DNA of 64,000 bases, taken from NCBI GenBank assembly GCA_963825565.1, contig CAWGTW010000013.1, positions 1 through 64,000 on the forward strand, in the 5' to 3' direction. The stretch comes from JBFGCT01 sp963825565 (GTDB taxonomy: Bacteria; Actinomycetota; Acidimicrobiia; Acidimicrobiales; Ilumatobacteraceae). Shown here in pieces: positions 46,227 through 55,147 of the stretch (positions within the stretch are counted from its first letter, which is position 1; each line of letters starts with the position of its first letter). The translations under genes were made by a program, and so were the position numbers. Under the pieces are notes generated by a model. It searched no databases, was not told where the DNA came from, and saw only the letters and a program-made list of their open reading frames with translations.

Positions 46227-47185
46227 CGGACGCCGACCTCGATCACGACCTTGCCGAGCGCGCGCCCCTCGCCCACGTAGCGCAACGCGTCGGGTACCTC
46301 GTCGAGCCGGAAGGTGCGATCGACGTGCACCTCGACGTGACCTGCGACGCAGAGATCGGCCAGCGGCTCGAAGGACGACGGCCCCTGGCGAACCGCCAGC
46401 ACCCCCAAGCGGCGGCCGGTGAGCCGGCCTGCGAGCGAACCGACGGTGAGGACCCGGAGCATCGTCGGAACCGACCCGCCGACACAGCGGTAGCGGCCGC
46501 CTCGGGCCAGCGCCCGGCGGTAGGCGAACACCGATCGACGCGCGACGAGATCGAGGACGAGGTCGAACGGCTCGGCACCACGGGTGAAGTCCGTCTCGCG
46601 GTAGTCGACCACCGCGTCGGCCCCCACCGACCGCATGAAATCGAGCTTGCCGGCGTTGTCGACGCCGGTCACGTGGGCGCCGGCACGCTTGGCGAGTTGG
46701 ATCGCGAACGAGCCGGAGCCACCGCCCGCCCCGTTGATCAACAAGCGCTGCCCCGACCCGACGCCGGCGGTTCCCTGCAGGGCGATCGCTCCCGCCTGCG
46801 GGATCGTCGACGCCGCGCCGAACGTGAGCGGCTCCGGCTTGTGGGCGAGCGCCGACTCGGGGGCCACCGCGTACTCGGCGAACCCACCCTTCAGCCCGAG
46901 GTTGTCGCCGTACACCTCGTCGCCGGGCCGGAACCGGGTGACGCCACGGCCGACGGCTGCGACACACCCCGCGATGTCCGACCCGAGGGTGTGGCGAGCC
47001 GGGGAGCGAAGCCCGCCGATCCGCGCGTACAACGGGGTGCCGCGCAGGCACTCCCAGTCGGTCAGGTTGACCGAGGTCGAAGCGACCCTGACCAGCACCT
47101 GGCCGGCGTCTGGCGACGGCGTCGGCACCTCCTCGACCCGCAGCATCTCGGGTGAGCCGTAGCGGTCGTAGACGACCGCCCTCAC
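46217..47185 (-). CDS. Zinc-independent alcohol dehydrogenase / quinone oxidoreductase family
   Basis: A 322-residue MDR protein from a GTG at 47185. The N-terminus is MRAVVYDRYGSPEMLRVEEV, with the cofactor motif INGAGGGSGSFAIQLAK (AxxGxxG type) and GGFAEYAVAPESALAHKPE. The structural-zinc cysteines are absent, so it belongs to the quinone oxidoreductase-like (QOR) group, NADPH-dependent. It overlaps the peptidase gene. Small shards of a relative lie at 27896-28025. Confidence 0.9.
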   Translation of the reverse strand: MRAVVYDRYGSPEMLRVEEVPTPSPDAGQVLVRVASTSVNLTDWECLRGTPLYARIGGLRSPARHTLGSDIAGCVAAVGRGVTRFRPGDEVYGDNLGLKGGFAEYAVAPESALAHKPEPLTFGAASTIPQAGAIALQGTAGVGSGQRLLINGAGGGSGSFAIQLAKRAGAHVTGVDNAGKLDFMRSVGADAVVDYRETDFTRGAEPFDLVLDLVARRSVFAYRRALARGGRYRCVGGSVPTMLRVLTVGSLAGRLTGRRLGVLAVRQGPSSFEPLADLCVAGHVEVHVDRTFRLDEVPDALRYVGEGRALGKVVIEVGVRCE

Positions 47186-47441
47186 ACCGACATCCCGGCA
47201 CATCCGCCGTCGATGCGATCGACCATCGGTCCGAGGGTAACCCGCCGTGCGAACGGCCACCGCGAAGCGCCGACCGCACTGCGCAGGATCCGGTCGAGTG
47301 CGCACACGTCGGTGTGGACCCCGCGCCTCGGGGGTGTCCGATCCGACGGTGTACGCGCCGGCTCCCGGAGGATCGCCCCGAAGACCACCGTAGGGTGCAG
47401 TCACGCGCGTCACGATGGCGCGTCGAAGCGAAAGCGAACCG

Positions 47442-47639
47442 ATGCAAGGCACTGTCAAATTTTTCAACAGCGAGAAGGGCTTCGGCTTCATCTCACGCGA
47501 GGGCGGGGAGGACGTGTTCGTCCACCACTCCAACATCGCAGGAGAGGGCTACAAGTCGCTCGACGAGGGCCAGAACGTCGAATTCGACGTTGGTCCGGGC
47601 CGCAAGGGCGACGAAGCCCGGAACGTCCGCGCCGTCTGA
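47442..47639 (+). CDS. Cold-shock protein
   Basis: A 65-residue CspA-type protein. It begins MQGTVKFFNSEKGFGFISRE (RNP1 KGFGFI) and has RNP2 VFVHHS, then the end VEFDVGPGRKGDEARNV. The ATG at 47442 gives the normal size; an in-frame ATG at 47415 would add nine residues. It binds single-stranded RNA as a chaperone. A terminator follows at once. Confidence 0.96.
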   Translation: MQGTVKFFNSEKGFGFISREGGEDVFVHHSNIAGEGYKSLDEGQNVEFDVGPGRKGDEARNVRAV

Positions 47640-47657
47640 TCGAAGTACTCCACCGGA

Positions 47658-47695
47658 CGCCGCCGACCTGACCGGGTCGGCGGCGTTCGGCGTTT
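47658..47695. terminator. Intrinsic terminator after the cold-shock gene
   Basis: An 11-base-pair stem (cgccgccgacc / ggtcggcggcg) with a 6-base loop, then ttcggcgtttt. It lies between convergent genes and may act in both directions. Confidence 0.8.
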
Positions 47696-47708
47696 TCCGA
47701 CGCGATCG

Positions 47709-48284
47709 TCACCGGGGCCGGCAGACGGCGATCAACTCGGCGACCCGGGCGCAGTCCCGTTCCAGGCGTTCGACGGCGGCGGCGAAGGCGCGGCGGGGGG
47801 TCCCGGTCGGATCGACGATCTCCGCGATGTGTTCGCCGAGGTAGGCGGAGGCGGTCCGGTCCTCGGTCAGCTGGGCGATCCACCGGCCAAGGTCCTCGCC
47901 GGCCAGGGGCGGGTGGCCGTCGGCACGGGCGAGGAACTCGGGCAGGGTCATCGTCGACGGGAACGCCGCGTACGACATCATCGCGATCTGCACCACGTGG
48001 TCGCGCTCGGCGGTGAGAACCAGGTCGGAGTCCGCGAGCAGCGCGTCGGTGACCGGCCGGCTTCGGTGGGCGGACACGTCGAGCCCGCGCGCCGCCATCG
48101 CCGCCACCGCGTCGGGAATCGCCGGCAGGCCGGGCCGGCCGAACCCCGCCGACTCGACGATCGCACCGCCCTCACCCACTCGCTGGTCGAGCATCGGCTG
48201 GAGCATCGCCGCGATCATCACCGACCTCGTCCGGTTGTGACTGCAGACCGTGAGTACCCGCACGGTCGGGGCGTCGACGGTCAT
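47709..48284 (-). CDS. Low-molecular-weight phosphatase-fold protein
   Basis: A 191-residue protein from the ATG at 48284. Near the N-terminus it has VCSHNRTRS, matching the C-x5-R-S P-loop of low-molecular-weight protein tyrosine phosphatases and arsenate reductases. DVSAHRSRPVTDALLADSDLVLT contains the conserved S-R-P and acid region. The C-terminal half is longer than typical phosphatases. The upstream SDR gene overlaps its start by 4 bases, so both are one transcript. A role in phosphotyrosine or arsenate chemistry is possible but unproven. Confidence 0.82.
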   Translation of the reverse strand: MTVDAPTVRVLTVCSHNRTRSVMIAAMLQPMLDQRVGEGGAIVESAGFGRPGLPAIPDAVAAMAARGLDVSAHRSRPVTDALLADSDLVLTAERDHVVQIAMMSYAAFPSTMTLPEFLARADGHPPLAGEDLGRWIAQLTEDRTASAYLGEHIAEIVDPTGTPRRAFAAAVERLERDCARVAELIAVCRPR

Positions 48285-49180
48285 TCGGTGCGGATGTCGA
48301 CGCCGAAGATCTCGCGGAACCGCTCCGCGTACTCCTGGTCGTCGGCGATCGCTCCCAACCCGATCCAGTCGACGTCGGCGACTCGGTCGTGCGCTGCGCA
48401 GAGCTCGGGTCCGCCCCAGCTCACCGGGTACCGCAGCTGCGGCTCGTCGGTGGTGATCGCGTGGTGGACGACACGCCCGACCTCGAACGGATCGGTCGCC
48501 GCGGCCATCCCCGCGGCATAGAACTGGAACATGCGCGCGTAGTGGCGAGCGTAGGCGCCCGTCGAGTTCGGGGCGTCGACGTTCTTGGCGAAGATCGCCG
48601 ACTTCGTCACGCCCGGCTCGACGATCGCAACCCGAATCCCGAACGGCGCGAGCTCCTGGGCCAGCCCCTCGCTGACCCCCTCGAGCGCCCACTTCGAGGC
48701 GACGTACGGCGACTGGGCGAGCGCGGCGAGGCGACCCGCGACCGACGTGATGTTGACGATCGTGCCCGAACCCCGCTCGCGCATCTGGGGGAGCACGGCC
48801 TGGATACAGCGCACGGTGCCGCAGAGGTTGACGTTCATCACGTCGAGGTAGAGCGCCGGCGGGCACTCTTCGGTGACCGCGTTGCCGCCGATCCCTGCGC
48901 AGTTGACCAGGTGATCGACCGGACCGATCAGATGACGGATCTCGTCGAACCCCTCGCGCACCGACCGGTCGTCGGCGACGTCGAGCTCGACCAGCTCGAC
49001 CTCGACGCCGGCGTCGGACGCCATCGCCAGGAGCTTGTCCGCCTTGGCCCTCGCCCGAACGGACCCGACCACGCGGTGGCCCTGGGCGGCCAGATGGATC
49101 GCGGTCGCCCGGCCGATCCCGGAGTTGGCGCCGGTCACGACCGAGACGGGCGCACGGTCGGCGGCGGAGCTGTCGGTCAT
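48281..49180 (-). CDS. Short-chain dehydrogenase/reductase
   Basis: A 299-residue classical SDR: VTGANSGIGRATAIHL (TGxxxGxG), VNCAGIGG (NAG), and the catalytic set with Ser in NITSVAG and YVASK (YxxxK). It is NAD(P)-dependent. The longer C-terminal part (about 60 residues beyond the core) resembles the group acting on steroid or retinol-like substrates. It overlaps the next gene by ATGA, which suggests translational coupling. Confidence 0.93.
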   Translation of the reverse strand: MTDSSAADRAPVSVVTGANSGIGRATAIHLAAQGHRVVGSVRARAKADKLLAMASDAGVEVELVELDVADDRSVREGFDEIRHLIGPVDHLVNCAGIGGNAVTEECPPALYLDVMNVNLCGTVRCIQAVLPQMRERGSGTIVNITSVAGRLAALAQSPYVASKWALEGVSEGLAQELAPFGIRVAIVEPGVTKSAIFAKNVDAPNSTGAYARHYARMFQFYAAGMAAATDPFEVGRVVHHAITTDEPQLRYPVSWGGPELCAAHDRVADVDWIGLGAIADDQEYAERFREIFGVDIRTE

Positions 49181-49219
49181 CTCGCCGACTGTACCGAACC
49201 GTCGACCGGCGCCGGTCGG

Positions 49220-50152
49220 TCAGGTACCGATCTGCCTGCGGATACCGGCCACCCAGTCGTCGGCCTGCCGCCACCTGGCGTCGGCGTGCTCTCGGGCCGA
49301 CACCGCGTGCGCACCGGCCGCCGGGTACGACCCCATGAACTTCACGCCACCCTGCTTGGCGTGGAGGGCGCGCATCGTGTCGGCGAGCAACTCGTCGCCG
49401 ACGTGGCCTTCGGCATACACGATGAAGCAGTAGTCGCCGAGCCCGCCGGCCTTGGTCGGCCGGCTGAAGAGGTTGGAGAGGTTGATCCGCCGGGCGGCGA
49501 ACTCCTGGAGGATCGAGATCAGGCTGCCCGGCTCGTCGGCCCGCTGGTACACGACGAGCGCCGTCTTGTCGTGGCCGGTCGGCGCCGGAACCCCCTCGCG
49601 GGCGACCAGGACGAAGCGGGTCTGGTTGTCGTCGTGGTCGGCGACATCGGCGGCGAGCACGGCCAGCCCGTAGATGTCCGCAGCGACGCGCGGTGCCAGC
49701 GCAGCCCGGCCGGGACCGTCATCGGCGGCGACGAGCCGTGCGGCCTCGGCCGTGCTGTTGGCGGCGCGGATCTCGGCGTCGGGGAGGTGCTCACGCAGGT
49801 ACCGATGGCACTGGGCGGTCGCCACCGGGATCGACAGCACCTCGCGCACGTCGGCCAGGGCGGTGCCCGCACGGGCGAGCAGGCAGTGCTCGATGTCGAG
49901 GACGACCTCGCCGACGATGAGCAGCTCGTGATCGAACGCAAGCGCGTCCTGGGTGAAGTTGACCATGCCCTCGATCGAGTTCTCGATCGGAACGAAGCCG
50001 AACCCGACCGCGCCGCTGTCGACCGCATCGAGCACGTCCGGCACCGTGCGGAACGGAACGTGCTCGGCGTCGGCGAAGTCGGTCAGGGTGCGCAGGGCCT
50101 GCTCGGTGAAGGTCCCGAACGGCCCGAAGAACCCGACACGCGTCGACATCAC
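49220..50152 (-). CDS. pheA: Prephenate dehydratase
   Basis: A 310-residue protein (start ATG at 50152; the second Met is also possible). The catalytic PDT domain has GFFGPFGTFTEQAL, VPIENSIEGMVNFT and the diagnostic TRF motif in NQTRFVLV. The C-terminal ACT domain reads GSLISILQEFAARRINLSNLFSRPT. The usual GALxxxL and ESRP phenylalanine-binding signatures are partly changed (GSL, and Phe for Glu in ESRP). It converts prephenate to phenylpyruvate in phenylalanine synthesis and is probably still feedback-controlled, though the altered motif raises doubt. Confidence 0.94.
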   Translation of the reverse strand: MMSTRVGFFGPFGTFTEQALRTLTDFADAEHVPFRTVPDVLDAVDSGAVGFGFVPIENSIEGMVNFTQDALAFDHELLIVGEVVLDIEHCLLARAGTALADVREVLSIPVATAQCHRYLREHLPDAEIRAANSTAEAARLVAADDGPGRAALAPRVAADIYGLAVLAADVADHDDNQTRFVLVAREGVPAPTGHDKTALVVYQRADEPGSLISILQEFAARRINLSNLFSRPTKAGGLGDYCFIVYAEGHVGDELLADTMRALHAKQGGVKFMGSYPAAGAHAVSAREHADARWRQADDWVAGIRRQIGT

Positions 50153-50283
50153 CGCCAGCGTAAGGCGACCCTTCCCGTCGCGACGCGATCCCCTCGACCA
50201 GCTCCCACCCTCACCCGACGATCGCGGCCGCCGCGCGCCAGGCGCGACGATCCGCTGTCAGAAGTGGGTGGGGCCGGGCACGG

Positions 50284-50967
50284 TCAGGAGGATGCGCCGG
50301 CGAGGCTTGCGTCGAGCCAGGCCTTGATCACGTCGGCGGGGCGATTGCCGGCCTCGCGGGCGATCACGTTGCCGTCGGCGCCGACCAGCACGGTGTAGGG
50401 GAAGCCGCTCCCTCCCGCGGTGATGAACGCCGTCGACGCGTCGTCGTCGGCCATGACCGGCCACTGCCACCCCTTGTCGACGACCCACTCCGACGGCGGG
50501 TAGTTGGGGCGATCCGAGAACACCGCGGTGCTGACGCCGACGACATCGAGGCCTTCGGGGATGTCCCCTCCGTTCTGGAGGGCCAGCAGCTCGGGGATCT
50601 CGTCGTTGCAGTGCGGGCACCAGTGGGCGAGGAACACGTACATCGTCGGACCCTCGGTCGTGCCGCCGATCGTGATCGGCGAGCCGTCGAAGCTCTCCCC
50701 GGCGATGACCGGCATGGCCAGACCGACCGCCGGGTCGTCGCTCGGGTCGACGAGCGTCGGCAGCACCGTGCCGCTGATCTCGATCGCGGCCGTCTCCTGG
50801 ACGGCGACTGCGGAGGTCGACCCGTCGCCGGACTGAGACGACGACGATCCGCTCGCCGAGTCGGAGTTGTCGTCACCGCCACTGAGGAAGAACGCCGCAG
50901 CGGCGGCGATCAGCACGACGCCGATCGCCCCGAACACGATCATCAAGGTCCGATTCCTCGGGTTCAC
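50284..50967 (-). CDS. Membrane-anchored thioredoxin-like protein (TlpA/ResA type)
   Basis: A 227-residue protein from a GTG at 50967. It has an N-terminal membrane anchor (IVFGAIGVVLIAAAAAFFL), a Ser/Gly/Asp-rich linker, then a thioredoxin fold with the redox motif HWCPHCN (CPHC) and GSGFPYTVLVGADGNV (cis-Pro). The active site therefore lies outside the membrane. Its GTG overlaps the stop of the dsbB-like gene, so the two are translated together. It probably forms or isomerises disulfides in exported proteins, reoxidised by the DsbB-like partner. Confidence 0.9.
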   Translation of the reverse strand: MNPRNRTLMIVFGAIGVVLIAAAAAFFLSGGDDNSDSASGSSSSQSGDGSTSAVAVQETAAIEISGTVLPTLVDPSDDPAVGLAMPVIAGESFDGSPITIGGTTEGPTMYVFLAHWCPHCNDEIPELLALQNGGDIPEGLDVVGVSTAVFSDRPNYPPSEWVVDKGWQWPVMADDDASTAFITAGGSGFPYTVLVGADGNVIAREAGNRPADVIKAWLDASLAGASS

Positions 50968-51563
50968 AGTGCAACCTCCTGCTTCGCCGGCGCGGTGGGG
51001 GGCGATGCGCCGTCGCCGTCCAGTCTGGCCGGGAATCGGACGAAGAGCAGCGCGAGGATCGTGAGAAAACCGACAAGCGCCATGAAGGCCAACGTGATGA
51101 ACCCGAACTCGCGGAACCAGAACGCGGTGCACGACGGACCGGAGAGCTCGCAGGTCCCGGTGTCGAGCTCCGGCCGCCACTCGATCAGGTAGTGGTAGCC
51201 GGAGATCACCGCACCGATCGCGGCGATCGGCCCGGCGTACCAGCGCACGTTGCGGTCGTGGCGGATCGCCCCGACCAGAAGGATCGGGGTCAGCGGGTAC
51301 ATCGCGATCCGCTGGAACCAGCACAGCCGGCATGGGATGAAGTCGGCGACCTCGGAGAAGTAGAGGCTTCCCATCGTCGCCGTCAGCGCGACGAGGAAGG
51401 CGAGCCAGACGCCGGCCTCGCCGATCGCAGCACCGAGACGGGCCGCGCCCTCGTTCCCGCCGGCGGCGACGAGACGGAGCACGACCAACCCGACCGTTCC
51501 GGCCGCGGCGGCGAGTGCGAGCAGGGAGAAGAAGACCTGGGCGGTCTCGGTCGACACGCCCAC
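50964..51563 (-). CDS. dsbB: Disulfide bond formation protein B family
   Basis: A 199-residue protein with four to five hydrophobic segments. The first cysteine pair is FIPCRLCWFQR (CxxC after the first periplasmic turn). The second pair is in DTGTCELSGPSC. Both match DsbB. It passes electrons from periplasmic thiol oxidases to quinone. It is coupled by a 4-base overlap to the thioredoxin-like gene, which suggests a complete oxidative folding pathway in two genes. Confidence 0.9.
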   Translation of the reverse strand: MGVSTETAQVFFSLLALAAAAGTVGLVVLRLVAAGGNEGAARLGAAIGEAGVWLAFLVALTATMGSLYFSEVADFIPCRLCWFQRIAMYPLTPILLVGAIRHDRNVRWYAGPIAAIGAVISGYHYLIEWRPELDTGTCELSGPSCTAFWFREFGFITLAFMALVGFLTILALLFVRFPARLDGDGASPPTAPAKQEVAL

Positions 51564-51670
51564 CAGTATGGACGTGTCGTTCCGCTTCGGCGTGGGACCT
51601 GCGACCCTTTGCCGCCGGACAACAGCAGGCTGACGCGCCGGTGAACCGGCGCGTTAGCGTGCGCCGGACC

Positions 51671-53377
51671 ATGCCGTCACGCGACCGGACCACACTGCGC
51701 GACCTCCGCCGTACCCGTCAGCGACGGCGGCTGGGCGAGGTCGAGTGGTTCGACGTCGCCTACCGCGTCTACTTGGTGGGGTTCGCCGGACTGATCGCCG
51801 TCGTCGTCGTCTCCGACGCGGTCCAGGGCCTGCTCGGCGAGGACGTCACGACCGAGTCCTGGGTCGTGCGCGGACCGTCGATCCTCGGGATCGTCGTCGC
51901 CACGTCGTTCGCCCTCGGCCTGCGCAGCGGCGCCGACGGCGGGCCGGTGGCGATCGAGAGCGCCGACGTGCGCCACGTGCTGCTCGCGCCGATCGACCGG
52001 CGCATGGTGATGGCCCGCCCGATCAGCCAGCGGCTGAGGACGATCGCGTTCGGGGCTGCCGTGGTCGGCGGCGTCCTCGCCCAGCTCATCGCGAGGGAGT
52101 TCGACGAGCCGCGCGGCGGATGGGCGGGGGCCGGCGCCCTGTTCGGCGCCGTGGTCGGCGCCCTGTTCGTCACGTCGGCAGTGATCGCCCACACGCTGCG
52201 CGTACCCCGTTGGCTGGCATCGCTGGTGGGGATCGCGGGGATCGCCTGGCAGTCGGCGGCGGCGTGGGCGACCTGGTCGGGCTCGGCCAGCGGAGTGGCC
52301 CGAATCGGACCCGCCAACCTCGACGGCAGCCTCGCCCTGTGGGGGGTGCGCCAACGCGGGATCGACATCGTGCCGATCGTGCTCACCCTCCTGATGGTCG
52401 CCGCCGCCTTCGCGCTCGGCGGCCGGCTGCGAATCGAGCCACTCGTGCGCCGGGGCCAGCTCGTCTCGCAACTGCGCTTCGCGGCGACCGCCCAGGATCT
52501 GCGCACCGTGGTCCTGCTGCGACGCCAACTGCGGGCCGAGGCGCTGCGGTCGACCCCGTGGGGTGAGCGGCACCGGCCGACGCGCCCGCTGCCCATCACG
52601 CCTGGTCGCCCGGCGGCGAGCGCGACCAGCACCGCGACCGGTCCCTCGGGGCGGGCGGTGTGGCGGCGAGGCGTCGCCTCGCTGCGCCGCCTGCCGCTGC
52701 CGCGGCTCGCTCGCATCGCGACGCTCGCCGTCGCAGCTGGAGCGTTCGCTTCGCTGACCGTGTCCTCGTCCCCCCTGTTCGGTCTCGGACTGCTGGCCAC
52801 CCTGTTCCTCGTGGGCCTCGAGGTGATCGAGCCGCTCGCCCAGGAGGTCGACCGACCGAACCTGACCGAGCGGCTCCCGGTCGAGCGCGGTTGGTTGTTC
52901 AGCCGTCACCTGATGGCGCCGGCGGTGCTGCTGGCGATCGTTGCCATGTTCGGCGTCGTCGGCGCCGCGCTGTTCGACCCTGGCCATGCGGCGGCGGCGG
53001 TGGCGCTGGCCGTGCCGGTCGCGTTCGCTGGGGCGGCCGGGCCGATCGTCGCCGCCGTCCGCGACGCTCCCGCACCGATCGGCGCCCAGAGCACGACGTT
53101 GCTCGGCGGGCCGCGCGGCAGCGACAGCCCGTTCGTCCCGCCCGAGTTCGCCGGGGCCAGCACCGTCTTCAGCGCTGCGCTGCCGATCGCCCTGAGCGCC
53201 GCCGGCACGTTGCCGGTCTTCGCCATGCGCGTGTCGGCGACTCCGGGCACGGTCGTCCGTAGCGCCATCGGGGTCACGCTGTTCGTCACGATGGTCGTGC
53301 TGTGGATCCAACGGCGCGATGCGTGGGGAGCGAAGGTCAGAGCGTTCATCGCCGAAGGACAGGCGGCCGCGAGATGA
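51671..53377 (+). CDS. ABC exporter membrane protein
   Basis: A 568-residue protein from the ATG at 51671. It has many membrane segments in two halves (for example VYLVGFAGLIAVVVVSDAVQ, RTIAFGAAVVGGVLAQLIA, LGLLATLFLVGLEVIEPLA, ALPIALSAAGTLPVFAM). The middle region (about 285-380) is basic and cytoplasmic. No family name is certain. Its stop overlaps the start of an ABC ATPase by ATGA, so it is the permease of that transporter. The substrate is unknown. Confidence 0.8.
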   Translation: MPSRDRTTLRDLRRTRQRRRLGEVEWFDVAYRVYLVGFAGLIAVVVVSDAVQGLLGEDVTTESWVVRGPSILGIVVATSFALGLRSGADGGPVAIESADVRHVLLAPIDRRMVMARPISQRLRTIAFGAAVVGGVLAQLIAREFDEPRGGWAGAGALFGAVVGALFVTSAVIAHTLRVPRWLASLVGIAGIAWQSAAAWATWSGSASGVARIGPANLDGSLALWGVRQRGIDIVPIVLTLLMVAAAFALGGRLRIEPLVRRGQLVSQLRFAATAQDLRTVVLLRRQLRAEALRSTPWGERHRPTRPLPITPGRPAASATSTATGPSGRAVWRRGVASLRRLPLPRLARIATLAVAAGAFASLTVSSSPLFGLGLLATLFLVGLEVIEPLAQEVDRPNLTERLPVERGWLFSRHLMAPAVLLAIVAMFGVVGAALFDPGHAAAAVALAVPVAFAGAAGPIVAAVRDAPAPIGAQSTTLLGGPRGSDSPFVPPEFAGASTVFSAALPIALSAAGTLPVFAMRVSATPGTVVRSAIGVTLFVTMVVLWIQRRDAWGAKVRAFIAEGQAAAR

Positions 53378-54092
53378 CACCGCAGGCGGCGACCACCCTG
53401 GCGGTCGAGGCGACCGGTCTCGGAAAGCAGTACCTCGACCACCACGCGCTCGATCCGCTCGATCTCGCGGTGGCGCTCGGCGAGCGGATCACGCTGGTCG
53501 GGCACAACGGGAGCGGCAAGACGACGATGATCAAGCTGCTCGCCGGGACGCTCGAACCGTCCGAGGGGTCGGCAAGCGTGATGGGCCACGCCGTCGGGTC
53601 GATCGGCGCCCGGGCGGCGGTCGCCTACCTTCCCGACCAGCCGGTGTTCTATGACGACCTGTCGGTGTGGGAGCACCTCGAGTTCACCGCCCGCCTGCAC
53701 TCGACCGACGAGTGGGAGCAGCGAGCGGTCGACCTGCTCGACGCACTCGGGCTCCTCCCCGCGCCGACGACCTGCCGTCGACGTTCAGCCGTGGCCTCCA
53801 GCAGAAGTCGGCGATCGCGTTGGCGTTCGTCCGCCCGTTCGAGCTGCTCCTCGTCGACGAGCCGTTCGTCGGGCTGGATCAGGTCGGCCGAGCGGCGCTG
53901 CTCCAACTGCTGCGGGATGCGCACGAGGATGGTGCGGCGATGCTCGTCGCCACCCACGAACTGTCGACGGCGCGCGACGGCGACCGTGTGATCGCCCTCG
54001 CCGCAGGGCAGCTGATCTACGACGGTCCGCCCGCCGGGGCCGATCTCGACGCGCTCACCGAGGGAATCGTGCCGCCGGACACCAACGGGTGA
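53374..54092 (+). pseudogene. ABC transporter ATP-binding protein, one-base frameshift
   Basis: From the ATG at 53374 the frame gives Walker A GHNGSGKTTMIKLL and AVAYLPDQPVFYDDL. After the codons for LGLLP (about 53756-53760) the frame is lost, and the other frame gives ADDLPSTFSRGLQQKSAIAL (signature region) and LLLVDEPFVGLD (Walker B) with the H-loop THELS. The break is a run of four C where five would keep the frame. The corrected protein is about 239 residues and complete. It is very likely a sequencing error or a recent mutation. Confidence 0.88.
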
Positions 54093-54129
54093 CAGACACG
54101 GCGCACACGGTGGTCTAACGTTGCGTCCC

Positions 54130-54957
54130 ATGCAGCAGTTCGGAATGGTCTCCGCCTCGTCGTACGACCCCGAGGCACTCGTCTCGCTTCTCGACGCCAG
54201 AGCGGCCGAAGGGTGGGAGGTGGTGTCGATCGTCGCGGCCGGCACCAACATCGTTGCCTACCTCTCTCGGGACGCGGTCGCCGCCGACGCGGTCGCCGCC
54301 GAGGTGGCAGACGAGGTGGCAGACGAGGTCGCAGACGAAGTAGCGGACGAGGTCGCCGAGGAGGCGGTGGCAGGCGCGGTCGCCGCCGAGTTCGCCGCCG
54401 ATGCGGTCGCCGCCGACGTGGCAGACGAAGTGGCAGACGAGGTCGCCGCTGAGGTGGCAGACGAGGCCGTCGCCGAGTTCGCCGCCGGGGACGAGGGCGG
54501 AGATGCCGCGGTCGCTGCCCTGGCCGCCGAGGTCGCCGCTGCGGACGCGGCGGTCGCCGCCGAAGCGACACCTGCGTTCACGCCGACCATCCCCGAGCCG
54601 GCGGCAACACCGGAGGCCGAACCTGCCGGCTGGGCGGTCGCGCCGGAAGCCGACGCACAGGCAGCCGCCGCAGCCGAGGCAGCAGCCGCCGAGGCAGCAG
54701 CCGCCGAGGCAGCAGCAGCCGAGGCAGCAGCCGCAGAGGCAGCAGCAGCCGAAGCCGCCGCAGCCGAGGCAGCAGCCGCAGAAGCCGCCGCCGCAGCGTC
54801 GACCGGTACGGCCACGGCCGAGGCGGCGTCCACCGTGCCCGCCGGGTGGTATGCCGATCCGTCGGGACGCTACGAGCTGCGGTACTGGGACGGAACGGCT
54901 TGGACCGAGCACGTCTCACGCGCCGGCCAGCAGTACACCGATCCGCCGGTCGCCTGA
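54130..54957 (+). CDS. DUF2510 protein with long VADE and EAAAA repeats
   Basis: A 275-residue protein from the ATG at 54130; a TTG at 54121 is also possible. Residues 1-45 resemble the DUF4177 fold (SSYDPEALVSLLDARAAEGWEVVSIVAAG). Next come a (VADE)n-type region of about 60 residues, an acidic alanine-rich linker, and then about nine EAAAA units, which should form a long rigid helix. The C-terminus is DUF2510: VPAGWYADPSGRYELRYWDGTAWTEHV. There is no signal peptide or membrane helix. The repeats at DNA level are 12- and 15-base units, so length variation between strains is likely. Confidence 0.75.
   Translation: MQQFGMVSASSYDPEALVSLLDARAAEGWEVVSIVAAGTNIVAYLSRDAVAADAVAAEVADEVADEVADEVADEVAEEAVAGAVAAEFAADAVAADVADEVADEVAAEVADEAVAEFAAGDEGGDAAVAALAAEVAAADAAVAAEATPAFTPTIPEPAATPEAEPAGWAVAPEADAQAAAAAEAAAAEAAAAEAAAAEAAAAEAAAAEAAAAEAAAAEAAAAASTGTATAEAASTVPAGWYADPSGRYELRYWDGTAWTEHVSRAGQQYTDPPVA
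54301..54360. repeat. Tandem 12-base coding repeat (VADE units)
   Basis: gaggtggcagac and close variants occur five times in a row, encoding E-V-A-D. Further units recur at 54415-54470. Confidence 0.75.
54670..54795. repeat. Tandem 15-base coding repeat (EAAAA units)
   Basis: gaggcagcagccgcc-type 15-mers repeat about eight times with synonymous variation, encoding E-A-A-A-A units that favour a rigid helix. Confidence 0.78.
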
Positions 54958-55147
54958 CACCGAGCCGTTCGTTTCCTCGCCGCGTCCTGCGTCGCGCCGT
55001 GGGCGTCTCGCGGTCGGCGCGCCCCTCGCCCGCTGACAGCGGATCCCGACACCTCCGGGGGCGACCACCTCCTCGCCGCTGCCGAACAACGGGACGGGGC
55101 GACCAAGGCGTGGGTGACAGCCCGCCGTCGCCGTACCCTGACCAACC

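Noticed and set aside
45372..47447. A 691-codon minus-strand frame
   Set aside because: The first two-thirds are out-of-frame reading of the oxidoreductase gene; only the last 284 codons form the M14 peptidase.
54301..54795. Tandem repeats as a CRISPR-like array
   Set aside because: The units are in frame, encode clean VADE and EAAAA peptides, and lack unique spacers.
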